Part shown: positions 25,602 to 35,647 of the stretch, in pieces
Layout: every line of letters begins with the position of its first letter
Position numbering within the stretch: position 1 is the stretch's first letter
Assembly (NCBI GenBank): GCA_017465575.1
Contig: JAFTVX010000022.1
Span: forward strand, 1-53,071
Source: Alistipes sp.
GTDB taxonomy: Bacteria; Bacteroidota; Bacteroidia; Bacteroidales; Rikenellaceae
Reading direction: 5' to 3'
Length of the DNA: 53,071 nt
Translations under genes and position numbers: made by a program
The notes under the pieces: model-generated
Database searches by the model: none
The model's input: the letters and a program-made list of their open reading frames with translations, nothing else
What the model was told of the DNA's origin: nothing

Positions 25602-27782
25602 TTAGTCGTAGAACGACCACGAGATACCAAACTTGAACATTCGGGGGTTAAGCGGGTAGCGTGCTACCTGGAAATATTCGCCATTGCCGAAGAGATTTTG
25701 GTTCAAGTGCTGGAATTTCAATAATATACGCATACGCTTCCACTTGGCCGACACAAAGGCGTCGATGTAGGGGTAGTTGCCTACCTTTACCTCGCGCTGA
25801 TTGAAGAAGACCGAGAGTGCAGGGTTGTAGCTCGGAGCGTAGTATGCCGTGTTGAAACGACCGTCCAAGCCTATCTGCACACGCAACACATCGCGCACAA
25901 CCCAGAACTCGTAGTAGTACGAGAGGAAGGCGCTAAATAGCGGTACGGGAAGCACACTCTCATTGGATGAGAACTGCACCAATGCCCTATGGTCCAGATG
26001 GAGTCCCTTGATACGGAAATCCTTGCGAGCGTACAAACTCGTGAGGCTCACCACACCCGCGTTTTGTGCTACGCGGCTGTCGTTGCCGTAATAGATCATA
26101 TTGTCCATTACGCCCTGCCAGAAGCCCAACTCAAGGGCGATGTCTGGCACCGAAAAGTTGACCTCGAAACGAGTTTCAGACTCCTTAGAGAAGGAGTTAA
26201 ACCAAGTATAGTGGTTTGAGAATAGATTCTCCTGCCAGTAGCCTGGCGAGCGCAAGTCTTGACGGAACTTACCCGAGAGAATCAGGGGATGTTCGCGGAT
26301 GAAGGCACGGAGGGTAATATCGGCACCCACCGAGAGATCACCGCCACGATAGCCCGAAGGGTGGTATTTGGCATTAACACCCCAATCGGCATATCGTTTA
26401 ATCTTGCCACCCGTAGAGCCGTAGATATACCACGAATGGCGTTTGTCCTTGGTCATCTTACCCGTGATATAGTCTTTCAATCGTAGGTAAGAGTAGGTAT
26501 GTATGTCGTAGCCGATGCCCGCATCGATAGTCGAGACTATGCCGTTGCGGTCCCACGGCTGGATTTGTACAAAGAGTTTATTTGAGAGCAGTCGCTCCGA
26601 GATAGAGTCGCGCGTTGTCTCGGGCGTAATAAACCAATCTTCGTAGTACTCGAGGTCATCGACTCTCTCCCACTTGCCCGTCTCCTCGTTGTAGTAACCT
26701 CGCTCGTTGGAGTAGGTTGCCTTCTTGTCGGTATAGACCTTCGACCAGGTGTTGTACTCCAATTGGTGACCCACATAGATTGCCGAGAGGTCGGCAATCG
26801 AGAAGTCGTAGTCCGTTACACGCTCCAAGGGTATTGCCAACGCCTGCTTAACGACAAGGGCGTGGTTGCGGTAGTGGTTGTGCGCCTCCGCCTTTGCCAA
26901 GCGCATAGGCACACCCGAGGGCATCTCAAAGGTGGTATCTGCAATAGCCCACTCGCCAACTACACCACCATTCTCGCGAGCGGTAATCGTGTTGTTCATA
27001 TAGGCAGCATGCACCGAATATCTTTTGCCCGTATGTGCCACAGCCACCGACAAGGCGTGGTTCTTGGTACGCTGCCAGTCGTAGCGACCCATCGTGCTTC
27101 GTGCCTTGTAGACAACATTTGCCGAGGTCGAGGGTGTGATATTCTGCGAATGCACCAACTCGAAGTGCTCCTCACGGTAGCGCTTCTGTCCCGACTCCAG
27201 ATACATCATATTCGTGAGTGGCTTCTTACCGTTGTAGAAGGGCACATTCTCCAATCGTGCGGTGTAGGCATCGTAGCCACGCGAGAACGAGAAGTCGCGG
27301 TCTTGGCTACGGTCAAACCAGTTAACAGCCTGCGACGACTGACCAAGGCCACCAAGCGCCATATCGCCAACACCCTTGCGGTAGAAGACATAGTCGATAC
27401 GCCAATCGGCAAGCGTAGTATCCAGCGGCTCGATGTTCACTCGGTTGTAGTAGCGGTCGATATGCCACTTCCAGTTAGGCAGGGCACGCACCGTGTCGCT
27501 AAAGTAGTATGACTCCAAGGCACGACGGTAGCGCTTCTCCTTCTCGGTGGAGTCAGCCTGTTCGCCCTCCATACCTTCCATGCCCTCCATGCCTTTATCG
27601 CCCATCATATCCTGACCCATACCGGGCAGGCCATTCATGCCATTTGTCGAGCCGAGGCCCTGGCGTTGCTGGTCGCGCTGAGCTCGAGCCAAAGATGCGG
27701 CATCCAACTGGGCATACGACGAGGCGGGTAGCAACACTGCCACCACCAAACATACGACCATTATCAACCGCGTAAATCTCAT
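25602..27782 (-). CDS. putative outer-membrane porin (Bacteroidetes Porin_10-like)
   Basis: A 726-residue secreted protein with signal peptide 1-24 (ending Ser-Tyr-Ala). The N-terminal linker contains a Gly/Met-rich segment (about 49-73) with repeated Met-Glu-Gly. From about 90 onward, alternating aromatic and polar strands suggest a beta-barrel (for example ALPNWKWHIDRYYNRV), ending SWSFYD. This matches the Bacteroidetes putative-porin family in length and pattern. Its ATG abuts the pssA stop codon, so the genes are co-transcribed. Cargo is unknown. Confidence 0.83.
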   Translation of the reverse strand: MRFTRLIMVVCLVVAVLLPASSYAQLDAASLARAQRDQQRQGLGSTNGMNGLPGMGQDMMGDKGMEGMEGMEGEQADSTEKEKRYRRALESYYFSDTVRALPNWKWHIDRYYNRVNIEPLDTTLADWRIDYVFYRKGVGDMALGGLGQSSQAVNWFDRSQDRDFSFSRGYDAYTARLENVPFYNGKKPLTNMMYLESGQKRYREEHFELVHSQNITPSTSANVVYKARSTMGRYDWQRTKNHALSVAVAHTGKRYSVHAAYMNNTITARENGGVVGEWAIADTTFEMPSGVPMRLAKAEAHNHYRNHALVVKQALAIPLERVTDYDFSIADLSAIYVGHQLEYNTWSKVYTDKKATYSNERGYYNEETGKWERVDDLEYYEDWFITPETTRDSISERLLSNKLFVQIQPWDRNGIVSTIDAGIGYDIHTYSYLRLKDYITGKMTKDKRHSWYIYGSTGGKIKRYADWGVNAKYHPSGYRGGDLSVGADITLRAFIREHPLILSGKFRQDLRSPGYWQENLFSNHYTWFNSFSKESETRFEVNFSVPDIALELGFWQGVMDNMIYYGNDSRVAQNAGVVSLTSLYARKDFRIKGLHLDHRALVQFSSNESVLPVPLFSAFLSYYYEFWVVRDVLRVQIGLDGRFNTAYYAPSYNPALSVFFNQREVKVGNYPYIDAFVSAKWKRMRILLKFQHLNQNLFGNGEYFQVARYPLNPRMFKFGISWSFYD

Positions 27783-28505
27783 TTATTCAGCCTTCTGAGT
27801 TCTTGCAAACAACCAACTAAGAGTCGATATTGCGATATATAGAACGATTATTGCAAGGATTGAGTATGTGGGAACGATGAAAATTAGCGCCAAAGAGAGC
27901 AAAATAAATGCGTAGCGCAACTCGTTACCCTTAATGCCGAAGCCCTTGAACTTGAGCGAGAACATACGAATGGGGCTTACTAAGAGCAGTGATGCGACAA
28001 CGGCAATAACGAGCAACCACTCTGCACACAACGCTATATGCCCCGACTCCTGAAGCACAGCCAACGAGAGGAGCATCAGCGCATTGGCAGGCGTAGGCAG
28101 ACCCTCAAACTCCGAGGTCTGCGTGGTGTCGATATTGAACTTACCGAGTCGCAACGCAGAGAAGGCAGCGACAACAAGAGCGATATACGACAGAGGCTCG
28201 ATAACCTCGGCGCCAAGACCAAAGGCGCTCTCGGTCGAGCGAACGAGGTCGAACATCACGACTGCAGGCACCAGACCAAACGAAATATCGTCGGCCAACG
28301 AGTCGAGCTGAACACCGAGGGGCGATATCTGGTTGAGCAGGCGTGCCACCATACCATCGAAGAAGTCGAAGATTGCCGAGGCTATGATAAGCCACAAAGC
28401 AAGCTGGTAATCGTGGTATTGGAGGGTTGCCACAACAGCGCCGGCACCAGCGAGTAAGTTCGCCATTGTCAGCATATTAGGCAGTGTAAAGAGTCTAATT
28501 TTCAT
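27783..28505 (-). CDS. pssA: CDP-diacylglycerol--serine O-phosphatidyltransferase
   Basis: A 240-residue inner-membrane enzyme making phosphatidylserine from CDP-diacylglycerol and serine, the precursor of phosphatidylethanolamine. The full CDP-alcohol phosphotransferase motif is present: Asp47, Asp50-Gly51, Ala54-Arg55, Gly64, Asp68, Asp72. Six to seven hydrophobic helices cover the rest. An ATG 12 codons upstream (28541) is in frame, but MKIRLFTLPNMLT is the usual start and the -7 box at 28581-28574 fits it. The gene is divergent from manC and first in an operon with the porin. Confidence 0.93.
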   Translation of the reverse strand: MKIRLFTLPNMLTMANLLAGAGAVVATLQYHDYQLALWLIIASAIFDFFDGMVARLLNQISPLGVQLDSLADDISFGLVPAVVMFDLVRSTESAFGLGAEVIEPLSYIALVVAAFSALRLGKFNIDTTQTSEFEGLPTPANALMLLSLAVLQESGHIALCAEWLLVIAVVASLLLVSPIRMFSLKFKGFGIKGNELRYAFILLSLALIFIVPTYSILAIIVLYIAISTLSWLFARTQKAE

Positions 28506-28570
28506 ACTTTCTTGGTCTTTGTAAAAACTCTTATCGCTCAACTATTTTCTAGAAAATAGAGCCAAAGAGA

Positions 28571-28601
28571 TTGCAAAGATACGAAAAATTTTTTATCTTT
28601 G
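28571..28601 (+). promoter_or_regulatory. manC promoter overlapping a divergent pssA -7 box
   Basis: Plus strand: TTG (28571-28573), 20 nt, TATCTTTG (28594-28601). Minus strand: a TATCTTTG -7 box at 28581-28574 lies inside the plus-strand spacer, pointing at pssA, though its -33 box is not clear. The two promoters cannot both be fully occupied. Confidence 0.65.
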
Positions 28602-28637
28602 TATAAATTTGTAAAATTTAACACTCAACATAACTCT

Positions 28638-29711
28638 ATGAATAGCAATCGTTACTGTGTGATAATGGCGGGTGGCATAGGCTCTCGCTTCTGGCCAATG
28701 AGCCGACAGAGCCGTCCCAAGCAGTTCTTGGACATGCTCGACACGGGTCGTTCGTTCATTCGTCATACCTACGAGAGATTTGCCAAAATTGTCCCAAACG
28801 AGAACTTTATAATTGTTACAAATCGTCGCTACAAGGAGCTTGTAAAAGAGCATATTCCCGAGATAAGTGACGAGCAGATTTTGTGCGAGCCTATCGGTCG
28901 AAATACCGCACCGTGCATCGCCTATGCTGCCTACACTCTGCGCAAGACAAATCCCAATGCCGAGATGATTGTTACGCCCTCGGACCACCTGATACTCAAC
29001 GAGGAGGAGTTTTATGCTACGATAGAGTCGTGCCTCGATTTTATCGCCACAAAGCCCGCGTTGATGACCATCGGCATCAACCCCACTCGCCCCGAAACGG
29101 CATACGGATATATCCAGCGTTCGAACAAAAAACAGATTAGCCGCGTTAAGTGTTTCACCGAGAAACCCAACCGCGAAATGGCAGAGGCATTTTTGGAGTG
29201 TGGCGAATTTTTGTGGAACTCAGGAATCTTCATCTGGCGTGTCGAGGATATCATCGCCGCCTTTGAGCAATACCTCCCCGACCACGCCTCGCTATTCTCG
29301 TCTATTGCCGACGACCTCGGCACCGAGCGTGAGGAGAAGGCGGTGGAGAAGGTCTTCTCGGAGTGCAAGGCGATATCTATCGACTATGGCGTAATGGAGC
29401 GTGCCGAGAATGTATATGTCCGCACAGGTAGCTTCGGCTGGAGCGATGTCGGCACATGGGGCGCTGTATACCACCAGTCACGCAAGGATAGCTATGCCAA
29501 CGCCTCGAATGGTGGCGTAGTCAAGACCTACGATACGCGCAACACGCTGATTAACATACCAAAAGACAAGGTTGCCGTGGTCAGCGGCTTGAAAGATTAT
29601 ATCGTTATTGACACCGAAGATGTGTTGATGATTTGCCCTCGCCACGAGGAGCAGAGCATCAAGAGTTTTATCGAGGATGTGAAGTACGACACGGGAGATA
29701 AGCACATCTAA
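28638..29711 (+). CDS. manC: mannose-1-phosphate guanylyltransferase
   Basis: A 357-residue cytoplasmic enzyme making GDP-mannose from mannose-1-phosphate and GTP, a donor for fucose- and mannose-containing glycans. The nucleotidyltransferase signature GGIGSRFWPMSR with a conserved PK pair is at residues 11-28. TPSDHL and FTEKPN are also typical, as is GTWGAVY near the C-terminal part. It has the short form without the phosphomannose isomerase domain. An upstream in-frame ATG at 28599 falls inside the -7 box, so the start at 28638 is preferred. Confidence 0.94.
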   Translation: MNSNRYCVIMAGGIGSRFWPMSRQSRPKQFLDMLDTGRSFIRHTYERFAKIVPNENFIIVTNRRYKELVKEHIPEISDEQILCEPIGRNTAPCIAYAAYTLRKTNPNAEMIVTPSDHLILNEEEFYATIESCLDFIATKPALMTIGINPTRPETAYGYIQRSNKKQISRVKCFTEKPNREMAEAFLECGEFLWNSGIFIWRVEDIIAAFEQYLPDHASLFSSIADDLGTEREEKAVEKVFSECKAISIDYGVMERAENVYVRTGSFGWSDVGTWGAVYHQSRKDSYANASNGGVVKTYDTRNTLINIPKDKVAVVSGLKDYIVIDTEDVLMICPRHEEQSIKSFIEDVKYDTGDKHI

Positions 29712-29715
29712 TTCC

Positions 29716-29740
29716 AATGAGAAATGAGCAATGAGCAATA
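29716..29740. repeat. 7-bp tandem array, AATGAG type
   Basis: Heptamers CAATGAG, AAATGAG, CAATGAG, CAAT lie between the manC stop and its terminator, in the same arrangement as after the LytTR gene near 20.45 kb. Confidence 0.65.
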
Positions 29741-29768
29741 GGGCAAGCACGGCTTGCTCTATTTTTTT
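29738..29768 (+). terminator. intrinsic terminator of manC
   Basis: ATAGGGCAAGC pairs with GCTTGCTCTAT around a 3-nt loop (one G-U pair), followed by seven T residues. Confidence 0.85.
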
Positions 29769-29844
29769 GCTTGATTAGCAACAAAAGCGACCACTTTGGC
29801 GTTGATATTGTCAATAAAATGTTATAAACAACCAACGGCAACGC

Positions 29845-29874
29845 TTTATTTCAAAGAAATAATAAGTACCTTTG
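29845..29874 (+). promoter_or_regulatory. probable lon promoter
   Basis: A good -7 box TACCTTTG (29867-29874) is preceded by TTTA at 18-nt spacing, a weak -33 match. The predicted transcript start is within about 10 nt of the ATG at 29889, so the leader is very short. Confidence 0.5.
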
Positions 29875-29888
29875 CCGCGTAAAATTGT

Positions 29889-32315
29889 ATGGATATGAAT
29901 AACAGAGATAAAGATTTTGATGAAATGCACTTGGTGCCCGAGCTCTTCGATGGCAAGCATCAGGTGATACCTATTGTTTCGGGTGGCGACGACACCATCG
30001 AGGAGGTTAAGCTCCCCGAGGTATTGCCCATCCTCACGCTTCGTAGTTCGGTAATCTTCCCCGGCTCGGTTACGCCTATCACCGTAGGTCGTGCCAAGTC
30101 TATTGCGTTGGTGCGCGCCGTGGAGGCTGCCGACGGTTTGTTGGGTGCTGTATTGCAGATAGATAGCGAGGTAGAGGACCCCCAGCCCGACGATATGCAC
30201 AAGATTGGCACATCGGCACGCATCCTCAAGATTTTGGAGATGCCCAACGGCAACCTCACCGTAATACTTGCCGGCTTGGAGAAGATCGAGGTGGGCGAAT
30301 ATATCACCACACAGCCCTACTTCAAGGCGACAATCACCCCTATTCAGGACTCTACGCCCGACCCCAAGAGCGTGGAGTTTACAGCCCTTGTGGACTCTAT
30401 CAAGGAGGTGGCATTGAGCATTATCAACATATCGCCCTCGATGCCTAAGGAGGCGGCATTTGCCATTAAGAACCTCGATTCGAGCCGTGCTATCGTCAAC
30501 TTCATCTGCTCGAATATGGACCTTACCGACGACGACCGTCAGCACCTTTTGGAGGCACCTGGTCTCTTGGCACGCTCACGCCGTCTGTTGGAGATTTTGG
30601 TGCGCGAGCAGCAGTTGGCAGAGCTCAAGAACGATATTCAGAACAAGGTTAAGCAGGATATCGACAAGCAGCAGCGCGACTACTACCTTCAGCAGCAGAT
30701 GCGCGTAATTCAGGATGAGTTGGGCGATGGCGTAGATGCCGACATCAACAACCTCCGTGAGGCAGGCAAAAAGAAGAAGTGGTCGAAGGCGACAGCCGAG
30801 CTCTTCGACAAGGAGGTATCGAAGTTGGAGCGCCTCAACCCCGCCGTTGCCGAGTACTCGGTGCAGATGAACTATCTACAACTTATGCTCGACCTTCCGT
30901 GGGAGGAGATGACCGAGGATAGACTCGACCTAAATGCCGTGAAGGAGCAGTTGGACAAGGACCACTTCGGCTTGGAGGAGGTCAAGGAGCGCCTATTGGA
31001 GCACCTCGCTGTAATCAAGCTCAAGGGCGACCTTAAGTCCCCCATCCTCTGCCTCTATGGTCCTCCGGGAGTTGGTAAGACATCGTTGGGTAAGTCGGTA
31101 GCCGAGGCTATGGGTCGTAAGTTTGGTCGTATCTCGCTCGGTGGCTTGCACGACGAGTCGGAGATTCGTGGTCACCGCCGCACATATATTGGCGCAATGC
31201 CCGGTCGTATCATCGAGACCATCAAGCGTTGCGGTGCTTCAAACCCTGTGATTATCCTCGACGAGATTGACAAGGTATCTCGCTCTAACCACGGCGACCC
31301 GTCGAGTGCCCTTTTGGAGGTTCTCGACCCCGAGCAGAATACCACATTCCACGATAACTACCTCGATACGGAGTACGACCTCTCGAAGGTGCTGTTTATC
31401 GCTACAGCGAACAATGTAAACAACATCTCGGCAGCGTTGCGTGACCGTATGGAGATGATTAATATTCCTGGTTATATCCTTGAGGATAAGGTCTTTATCG
31501 CACAAAACCACCTTATCAAGAAGCAGCGCGATGCCCACGGCGTAGCCGACGATAAGCTTTCGCTTACCGACGATGCTATCGTCTCGATTATCGAGGACTA
31601 CACTCGTGAGTCGGGTGTTCGTGGTCTCGACAAGCAGATTGCGAAGATTGCACGCAACCGTGCCAAGACCATCGCCTTTGAGGAGGAGTTCAAGACAACG
31701 CTCGACAAGGGCGACTTGGAGCCTATCTTGGGCAAACCCAAGTTCCGCAACGACCGCTACGACATCGCTGGTATGCGTGGCGTGGTTACGGGTCTTGCGT
31801 GGACCGAGGTGGGTGGCGACATCCTCTACATCGAGTCGATACTCACACCGGGCAAGGGCAAGTTGAGCCTTACGGGTAACCTCGGCGATGTGATGAAGGA
31901 GTCGGCAACCATCGCCTATGAGTGGGTTATGGCTCACCACGAGGAGTTGGGCATCGATAAAAAGATGTTCGAGGAGAACGACATCAACATCCATGTTCCC
32001 GAGGGCGCAATACCCAAGGATGGTCCTTCGGCAGGTATCACAATGGTAACATCTATCGTCTCGACATTCACTGGCCGTGAGGTCAAGGAGCGTGTTGCGA
32101 TGACTGGCGAGACGACCTTGCGTGGTCGTGTAACGGCTGTTGGTGGCATCAAGGAGAAGATTTTGGCAGCCAAGCGTGCAGGCATCACCGAGCTTATCCT
32201 CTCGGACGAGAACCGCAAGGATATCGAGGAGATTAAGGAGGAGTACCTCTGTGGCCTTAAGTTCCACTATGTACGCACCAACAACGAGGTCTTAGACTTA
32301 GCACTCAACAAATAA
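29889..32315 (+). CDS. lon: ATP-dependent Lon protease
   Basis: An 808-residue cytoplasmic AAA+ protease degrading damaged and regulatory proteins. Domains in order: N-terminal substrate-binding LAN domain (about 45-240), coiled helical region with [17 protein letters not shown], and the AAA+ module with Walker A GPPGVGKT at 391-398 and an IILDEIDK Walker B. The C-terminal serine peptidase domain has the catalytic Ser714 in DGPSAG and Lys757 in GGIKEK, spaced 43 residues apart as in E. coli Lon. Length is typical. A second ATG two codons downstream (29895) is an alternative start. Confidence 0.98.
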   Translation: MDMNNRDKDFDEMHLVPELFDGKHQVIPIVSGGDDTIEEVKLPEVLPILTLRSSVIFPGSVTPITVGRAKSIALVRAVEAADGLLGAVLQIDSEVEDPQPDDMHKIGTSARILKILEMPNGNLTVILAGLEKIEVGEYITTQPYFKATITPIQDSTPDPKSVEFTALVDSIKEVALSIINISPSMPKEAAFAIKNLDSSRAIVNFICSNMDLTDDDRQHLLEAPGLLARSRRLLEILVREQQLAELKNDIQNKVKQDIDKQQRDYYLQQQMRVIQDELGDGVDADINNLREAGKKKKWSKATAELFDKEVSKLERLNPAVAEYSVQMNYLQLMLDLPWEEMTEDRLDLNAVKEQLDKDHFGLEEVKERLLEHLAVIKLKGDLKSPILCLYGPPGVGKTSLGKSVAEAMGRKFGRISLGGLHDESEIRGHRRTYIGAMPGRIIETIKRCGASNPVIILDEIDKVSRSNHGDPSSALLEVLDPEQNTTFHDNYLDTEYDLSKVLFIATANNVNNISAALRDRMEMINIPGYILEDKVFIAQNHLIKKQRDAHGVADDKLSLTDDAIVSIIEDYTRESGVRGLDKQIAKIARNRAKTIAFEEEFKTTLDKGDLEPILGKPKFRNDRYDIAGMRGVVTGLAWTEVGGDILYIESILTPGKGKLSLTGNLGDVMKESATIAYEWVMAHHEELGIDKKMFEENDINIHVPEGAIPKDGPSAGITMVTSIVSTFTGREVKERVAMTGETTLRGRVTAVGGIKEKILAAKRAGITELILSDENRKDIEEIKEEYLCGLKFHYVRTNNEVLDLALNK

Positions 32316-32326
32316 AAAAGTAGGCT

Positions 32327-34171
32327 ATGCGCTTGAGGGAGTTTATCGAAAAGTTAGAGGAGCGAGGCGAGTTACTGCGCATCACAGCGCCCGTAAGCAC
32401 CCGCTTCGAGATTACGGAGATCACCGACCGCATCTCGAAAACAGAGAGTGGTGGCAAAGCTATTCTCTTTGAGAATACCGGCACCGACTACCCCGTATTG
32501 ATGAACTCTATGGGCTCGGATAGGCGTATGGCTATGGCTCTCGGAGTTGATGATTTGGAGGATATCTCGCGCCGTATCGACAACCTCCTAAAGGGCGTTA
32601 TGTCGCCCAAGGATAGCTTTGTCGACAAACTCCGTATGTTGCCCCTTTTGGCAGATGTTGCCAAGTGGTTTCCCCGTAAGTCGAACGGCCGTGGCGAGTG
32701 CCAAGAGGTCGTTTGGCGTGGCGAGGATGCCGACCTAAGCAAGCTCCCGATACTCACATCGTGGGCTGCCGATGGTGGAGCGTTTATCACCCTGCCTATG
32801 GTCTGCACCAAGGACCCCGAGACGGGTATTCCCAATATGGGAATGTACCGTATGCAGGTCTTCGACAACCACACTACGGGTATGCACTGGCATCGCCATA
32901 AGACAGGTGCACGCCACTACGACGGCTACAAGCGCCTCGGCAAGCGTATGCCCGTGAGCGTGGCACTCGGTGGCGACCCTGCGTATATCTACTCGGCAAC
33001 AGCGCCTATGCCCGACAATATGGACGAGATGCTGTTGGCGGGTATGTTGCGCCAGCGACCCGTAAAGATGGTGAAGTGCCTGACAAACGATATTTGGGTG
33101 CCCGCCGATTGCGACTTTGTCTTGGAGGGCTGGGTAGACCCCTCGGAGGAGCTTGCCGTGGAGGGTGCTTTTGGCGACCACACAGGCTTCTACTCGCTCA
33201 CCGACCTATATCCCCGATTCCATATCGAGGCTATCACCTCGCGCCGCGATGCCATCTACCCCGCTACCATCGTCGGTGTTCCGCCTATGGAGGATGCCTA
33301 CATTGCCAAGGCCACCGAGCGCATCTTCCTTGCCCCTATCCGTCTCGCCATTCAGCCCGAGGTGCGCGACCTCTATATGCCTATGGAGGGCACGGCGCAC
33401 AACCTCGCCTTGGTATCTATCGCCAAGCGCTACAAGGGTCAGGCAGCAAAGGTAGCCCAAGGCTTGTGGGGCGCAGGACAGATGATGTTTAATAAGTACC
33501 TGATTATCACGCCCGAAGATATAAATATTCGCAACCGCGAGGAGGTTTTCCGCCTGCTGCGTGGTCTCGACCCCAAGCGCCACTTGATACACTCCGAGGG
33601 TATCCTCGATGTCCTCGACCACTCGTCGCCCACAACGGGCTATGGCGCAAAACTCGCTATCGACCTTACGGATATCGACCTGAGCGAAGTTCCCGCATCG
33701 CTCCCAGCTCCTCGCACTGCACGCCCCACGGGTGGTGTCGAGCTATTCAACACCGAGCTTACGCGCGAGACTGGACTCCTTATCCTCTATGCCGAGTGGG
33801 AGTGGCACGAAACTATCGATGTCGAGCGCTACCTTACGGAGAACAATATCGAGGGCATCAAATATGTTGCTCTCTTTGACCGTGGTGCTGCTGGACATAT
33901 GCGAGCTTCGGACTTGCTCTGGCTTGCAGCGGCAAATACCGACCCCAAGCGCGATATTCGTCTCTTTGGCGATGTCGTAATCATCGATGCTCGCTCTAAG
34001 CGCCCGGGTTATGGCACCAACCCAAAGCGCTTCCCCAATGTTGTAACCTCATCTACCGAGACTATCCACTATGTCGATGAGCGCTGGGCGGAGTATGGCA
34101 TTGGCGAGTTGGTGGAGTCGCCATCAAGGCGCTATCGTAAATTGTGGCTCTCGGAGGGGGCAGAGTGGTAG
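32327..34171 (+). CDS. UbiD-family decarboxylase (probable menaquinone pathway)
   Basis: A 614-residue member of the prenylated-FMN-dependent UbiD decarboxylase family. Recognisable segments are ILFENTGTDYPVLMN near 46-60, HRHKTGARHY near 190-199, an EGAFGDHTGFYS motif near 280-291, and VGVPPMEDAYIAKATERIF near 315-333. UbiD proteins decarboxylate aromatic acids; in menaquinone-using Bacteroidetes they are usually assigned to quinone biosynthesis, but the exact substrate cannot be told here. It follows lon by 11 nt and precedes the helix-hairpin-helix gene by 4 nt, so all three are probably co-transcribed. No UbiX partner is in the window. Confidence 0.9.
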   Translation: MRLREFIEKLEERGELLRITAPVSTRFEITEITDRISKTESGGKAILFENTGTDYPVLMNSMGSDRRMAMALGVDDLEDISRRIDNLLKGVMSPKDSFVDKLRMLPLLADVAKWFPRKSNGRGECQEVVWRGEDADLSKLPILTSWAADGGAFITLPMVCTKDPETGIPNMGMYRMQVFDNHTTGMHWHRHKTGARHYDGYKRLGKRMPVSVALGGDPAYIYSATAPMPDNMDEMLLAGMLRQRPVKMVKCLTNDIWVPADCDFVLEGWVDPSEELAVEGAFGDHTGFYSLTDLYPRFHIEAITSRRDAIYPATIVGVPPMEDAYIAKATERIFLAPIRLAIQPEVRDLYMPMEGTAHNLALVSIAKRYKGQAAKVAQGLWGAGQMMFNKYLIITPEDINIRNREEVFRLLRGLDPKRHLIHSEGILDVLDHSSPTTGYGAKLAIDLTDIDLSEVPASLPAPRTARPTGGVELFNTELTRETGLLILYAEWEWHETIDVERYLTENNIEGIKYVALFDRGAAGHMRASDLLWLAAANTDPKRDIRLFGDVVIIDARSKRPGYGTNPKRFPNVVTSSTETIHYVDERWAEYGIGELVESPSRRYRKLWLSEGAEW

Positions 34172-34175
34172 TGCG

Positions 34176-35261
34176 ATGCGCGAGACGACAAAGCAAAATA
34201 TCCGAGGTGCAGTAGTCCTTATCCCGCTGGTTATCATCGCTATGGCGTTGATGCTCCTTGCGCGCCCCAATGGACGGAAGATTGCAACTCCCGAGATTGC
34301 GAAAGAGGCAGAAGCCGACACCATCGCCCACTTCTCCTCGTTCGACCCCAATACCGCCGACTACCGCACGATGACCGAGGCGGGACTGCCACGAAACATC
34401 GCTGTCAGCATCCTCAAGTGGCGTGAGGCGGGCAAGGTCTTCCGCATTAGGGAGGATGTGGCGTTGTGCTACGGTATGACCGACTCGCTCTACTTCCTTA
34501 TCGAGCCATATATCACCATCGGCGAGGAGTATCGCATTAAGCCTTCAACAGACTACAAATCAGACTATTATCATAGCGAACCAAGGCAGACCCTCGACTC
34601 TATCTCCTACACCCCTTTTCGTATCGACACCGCCACGGCAGACTATCTGCGCTCGCTCGGTTTCTCACGCCGACAAGCCGAACTTGTCGTGCGCTATGGC
34701 GAGATGATTGGCGGCTACCGCTCGATGGAGGAGTTTGCGGAGTGCTACGCTGTGGATAGCGCAATGGCAGAACGCCTGCGCCCCTATATCATCTTTGCGG
34801 AGCGCGACACCACAGCTACCATAGCCTATGAGCGTGAGGCGATTAGCTTCCCTGTGAACATCAACACCGCCGACTCGGCAACCCTTCGCCGTGTGCGTGG
34901 CATCGGCGCAAAGAGCGTGGGAGATATCCTGCGCTACCGTGAATTGCTCGGTGGATACTACTCCGTAGAGCAAATTTCGGAGCTTGATGTGGTTACTGAG
35001 GAGAATTTTCGCATAATTTCCCAACAAATTTATGCTGATAGTGTTGATATTAAAAAAATAAGTATTAACTTTGCCAGCCCAAAAGTATTGGAGGTTCACC
35101 CCTATTTGTCGAACCGCATGCTTAGGCGAATTATTAACAAACGCGAATTGAAAGGAGGTTGGAGTACCATTCAAGAGATGATTGATGATGACATATTCAC
35201 CGAGGAGGAGGCAGCGCGAGTTGCACCCTATCTTGATTTTGGTACAGACCTATATAAATAG
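34176..35261 (+). CDS. membrane-anchored helix-hairpin-helix protein (ComEA-like repeats)
   Basis: A 361-residue protein with one N-terminal membrane helix (about 10-29). It has four ComEA-like helix-hairpin-helix repeats, opening near 50 (FDPNTADYRTM), 150 (IDTATADYLRS), 230 (VNINTADSATL) and 293 (INFASPKVLEV). The third has the best hairpin, RGIGAKSVGDIL. Such domains bind DNA non-specifically; ComEA takes part in DNA uptake in other phyla. No other competence gene is nearby, so function is open. The start is the ATG 4 nt after the UbiD stop; an earlier in-frame ATG lies inside the UbiD gene. Confidence 0.82.
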   Translation: MRETTKQNIRGAVVLIPLVIIAMALMLLARPNGRKIATPEIAKEAEADTIAHFSSFDPNTADYRTMTEAGLPRNIAVSILKWREAGKVFRIREDVALCYGMTDSLYFLIEPYITIGEEYRIKPSTDYKSDYYHSEPRQTLDSISYTPFRIDTATADYLRSLGFSRRQAELVVRYGEMIGGYRSMEEFAECYAVDSAMAERLRPYIIFAERDTTATIAYEREAISFPVNINTADSATLRRVRGIGAKSVGDILRYRELLGGYYSVEQISELDVVTEENFRIISQQIYADSVDIKKISINFASPKVLEVHPYLSNRMLRRIINKRELKGGWSTIQEMIDDDIFTEEEAARVAPYLDFGTDLYK

Positions 35262-35315
35262 AGGAGCGTAGCCACCCAAGATAGCGAGGTTATCGAGGGT
35301 AAGATAAAAGGGAGC

Positions 35316-35329
35316 GAGCCGAGAGGCTC
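35316..35329 (+). promoter_or_regulatory. small GNRA-capped hairpin upstream of rpsU
   Basis: GAGCC and GGCTC flank a GAGA loop, a GNRA-type tetraloop, about 70 nt before the rpsU start. It could be a leader element; no promoter box was recognised in 35262-35398, so this is tentative. Confidence 0.3.
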
Positions 35330-35398
35330 AAGCGGAGACAGCCCAAAAGAGTTTCTGCAAAACAAAACTGATTTATAACTTAAAAAAAGAATAGAATT

Positions 35399-35590
35399 AT
35401 GATTATTATGCCTGTTAAGGAGGGTGAGAACATCGAGCGCGCCCTCAAGAAGTTTAAGCGTAAGTATGAGCGTACTGGTGTTTTGAAGGAGTTGCGTCGT
35501 CGTCAGTACTTCACAAAGCCCTCAATCGCAAAGCGCGAGGCTATGCAGCGTGCTATCTATGTAGAGCACACTTACCGTCAGGAGGAGTAA
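35399..35590 (+). CDS. rpsU: 30S ribosomal protein S21
   Basis: A 63-residue bS21. The sequence MIIMPVKEGENIERALKKF followed by KRKYERTGVLKELRRRQ is diagnostic, with the short C-terminal tail seen in Bacteroidales. The start at 35399 is preferred over Met4 because orthologues begin Met-Ile-Ile-x-Pro-Val-Lys. No Shine-Dalgarno sequence is seen before the start; an AAGGAGGG run within codons 6-8 is explained by Lys-Glu-Gly. An intrinsic terminator follows. Confidence 0.97.
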   Translation: MIIMPVKEGENIERALKKFKRKYERTGVLKELRRRQYFTKPSIAKREAMQRAIYVEHTYRQEE

Positions 35591-35611
35591 TCCAATAGCT
35601 GATAAGAGAAT

Positions 35612-35645
35612 AGGGACTGTCCGTAAGGGATGGTCCCTTTCTTTG
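35612..35645 (+). terminator. intrinsic terminator of rpsU
   Basis: AGGGACTGTCC pairs imperfectly with GGATGGTCCCT (35628-35638) and is followed by TTTCTTT. Confidence 0.75.
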
Positions 35646-35647
35646 TA

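Noticed and set aside
28599-28637. Upstream start (28599) for manC
   Set aside because: It lies within the -7 box of the promoter, so it would not be transcribed; family members start near 28638.
34071-34175. Upstream start for the helix-hairpin-helix gene inside the UbiD gene
   Set aside because: It would overlap the UbiD end by 101 nt and add a non-conserved extension before the membrane helix; the ATG at 34176 follows the UbiD stop by 4 nt.
35408-35425. Shine-Dalgarno site AAGGAGGG near the start of rpsU
   Set aside because: It lies inside the coding sequence and is dictated by conserved Lys-Glu-Gly codons; no second start follows at a suitable distance.
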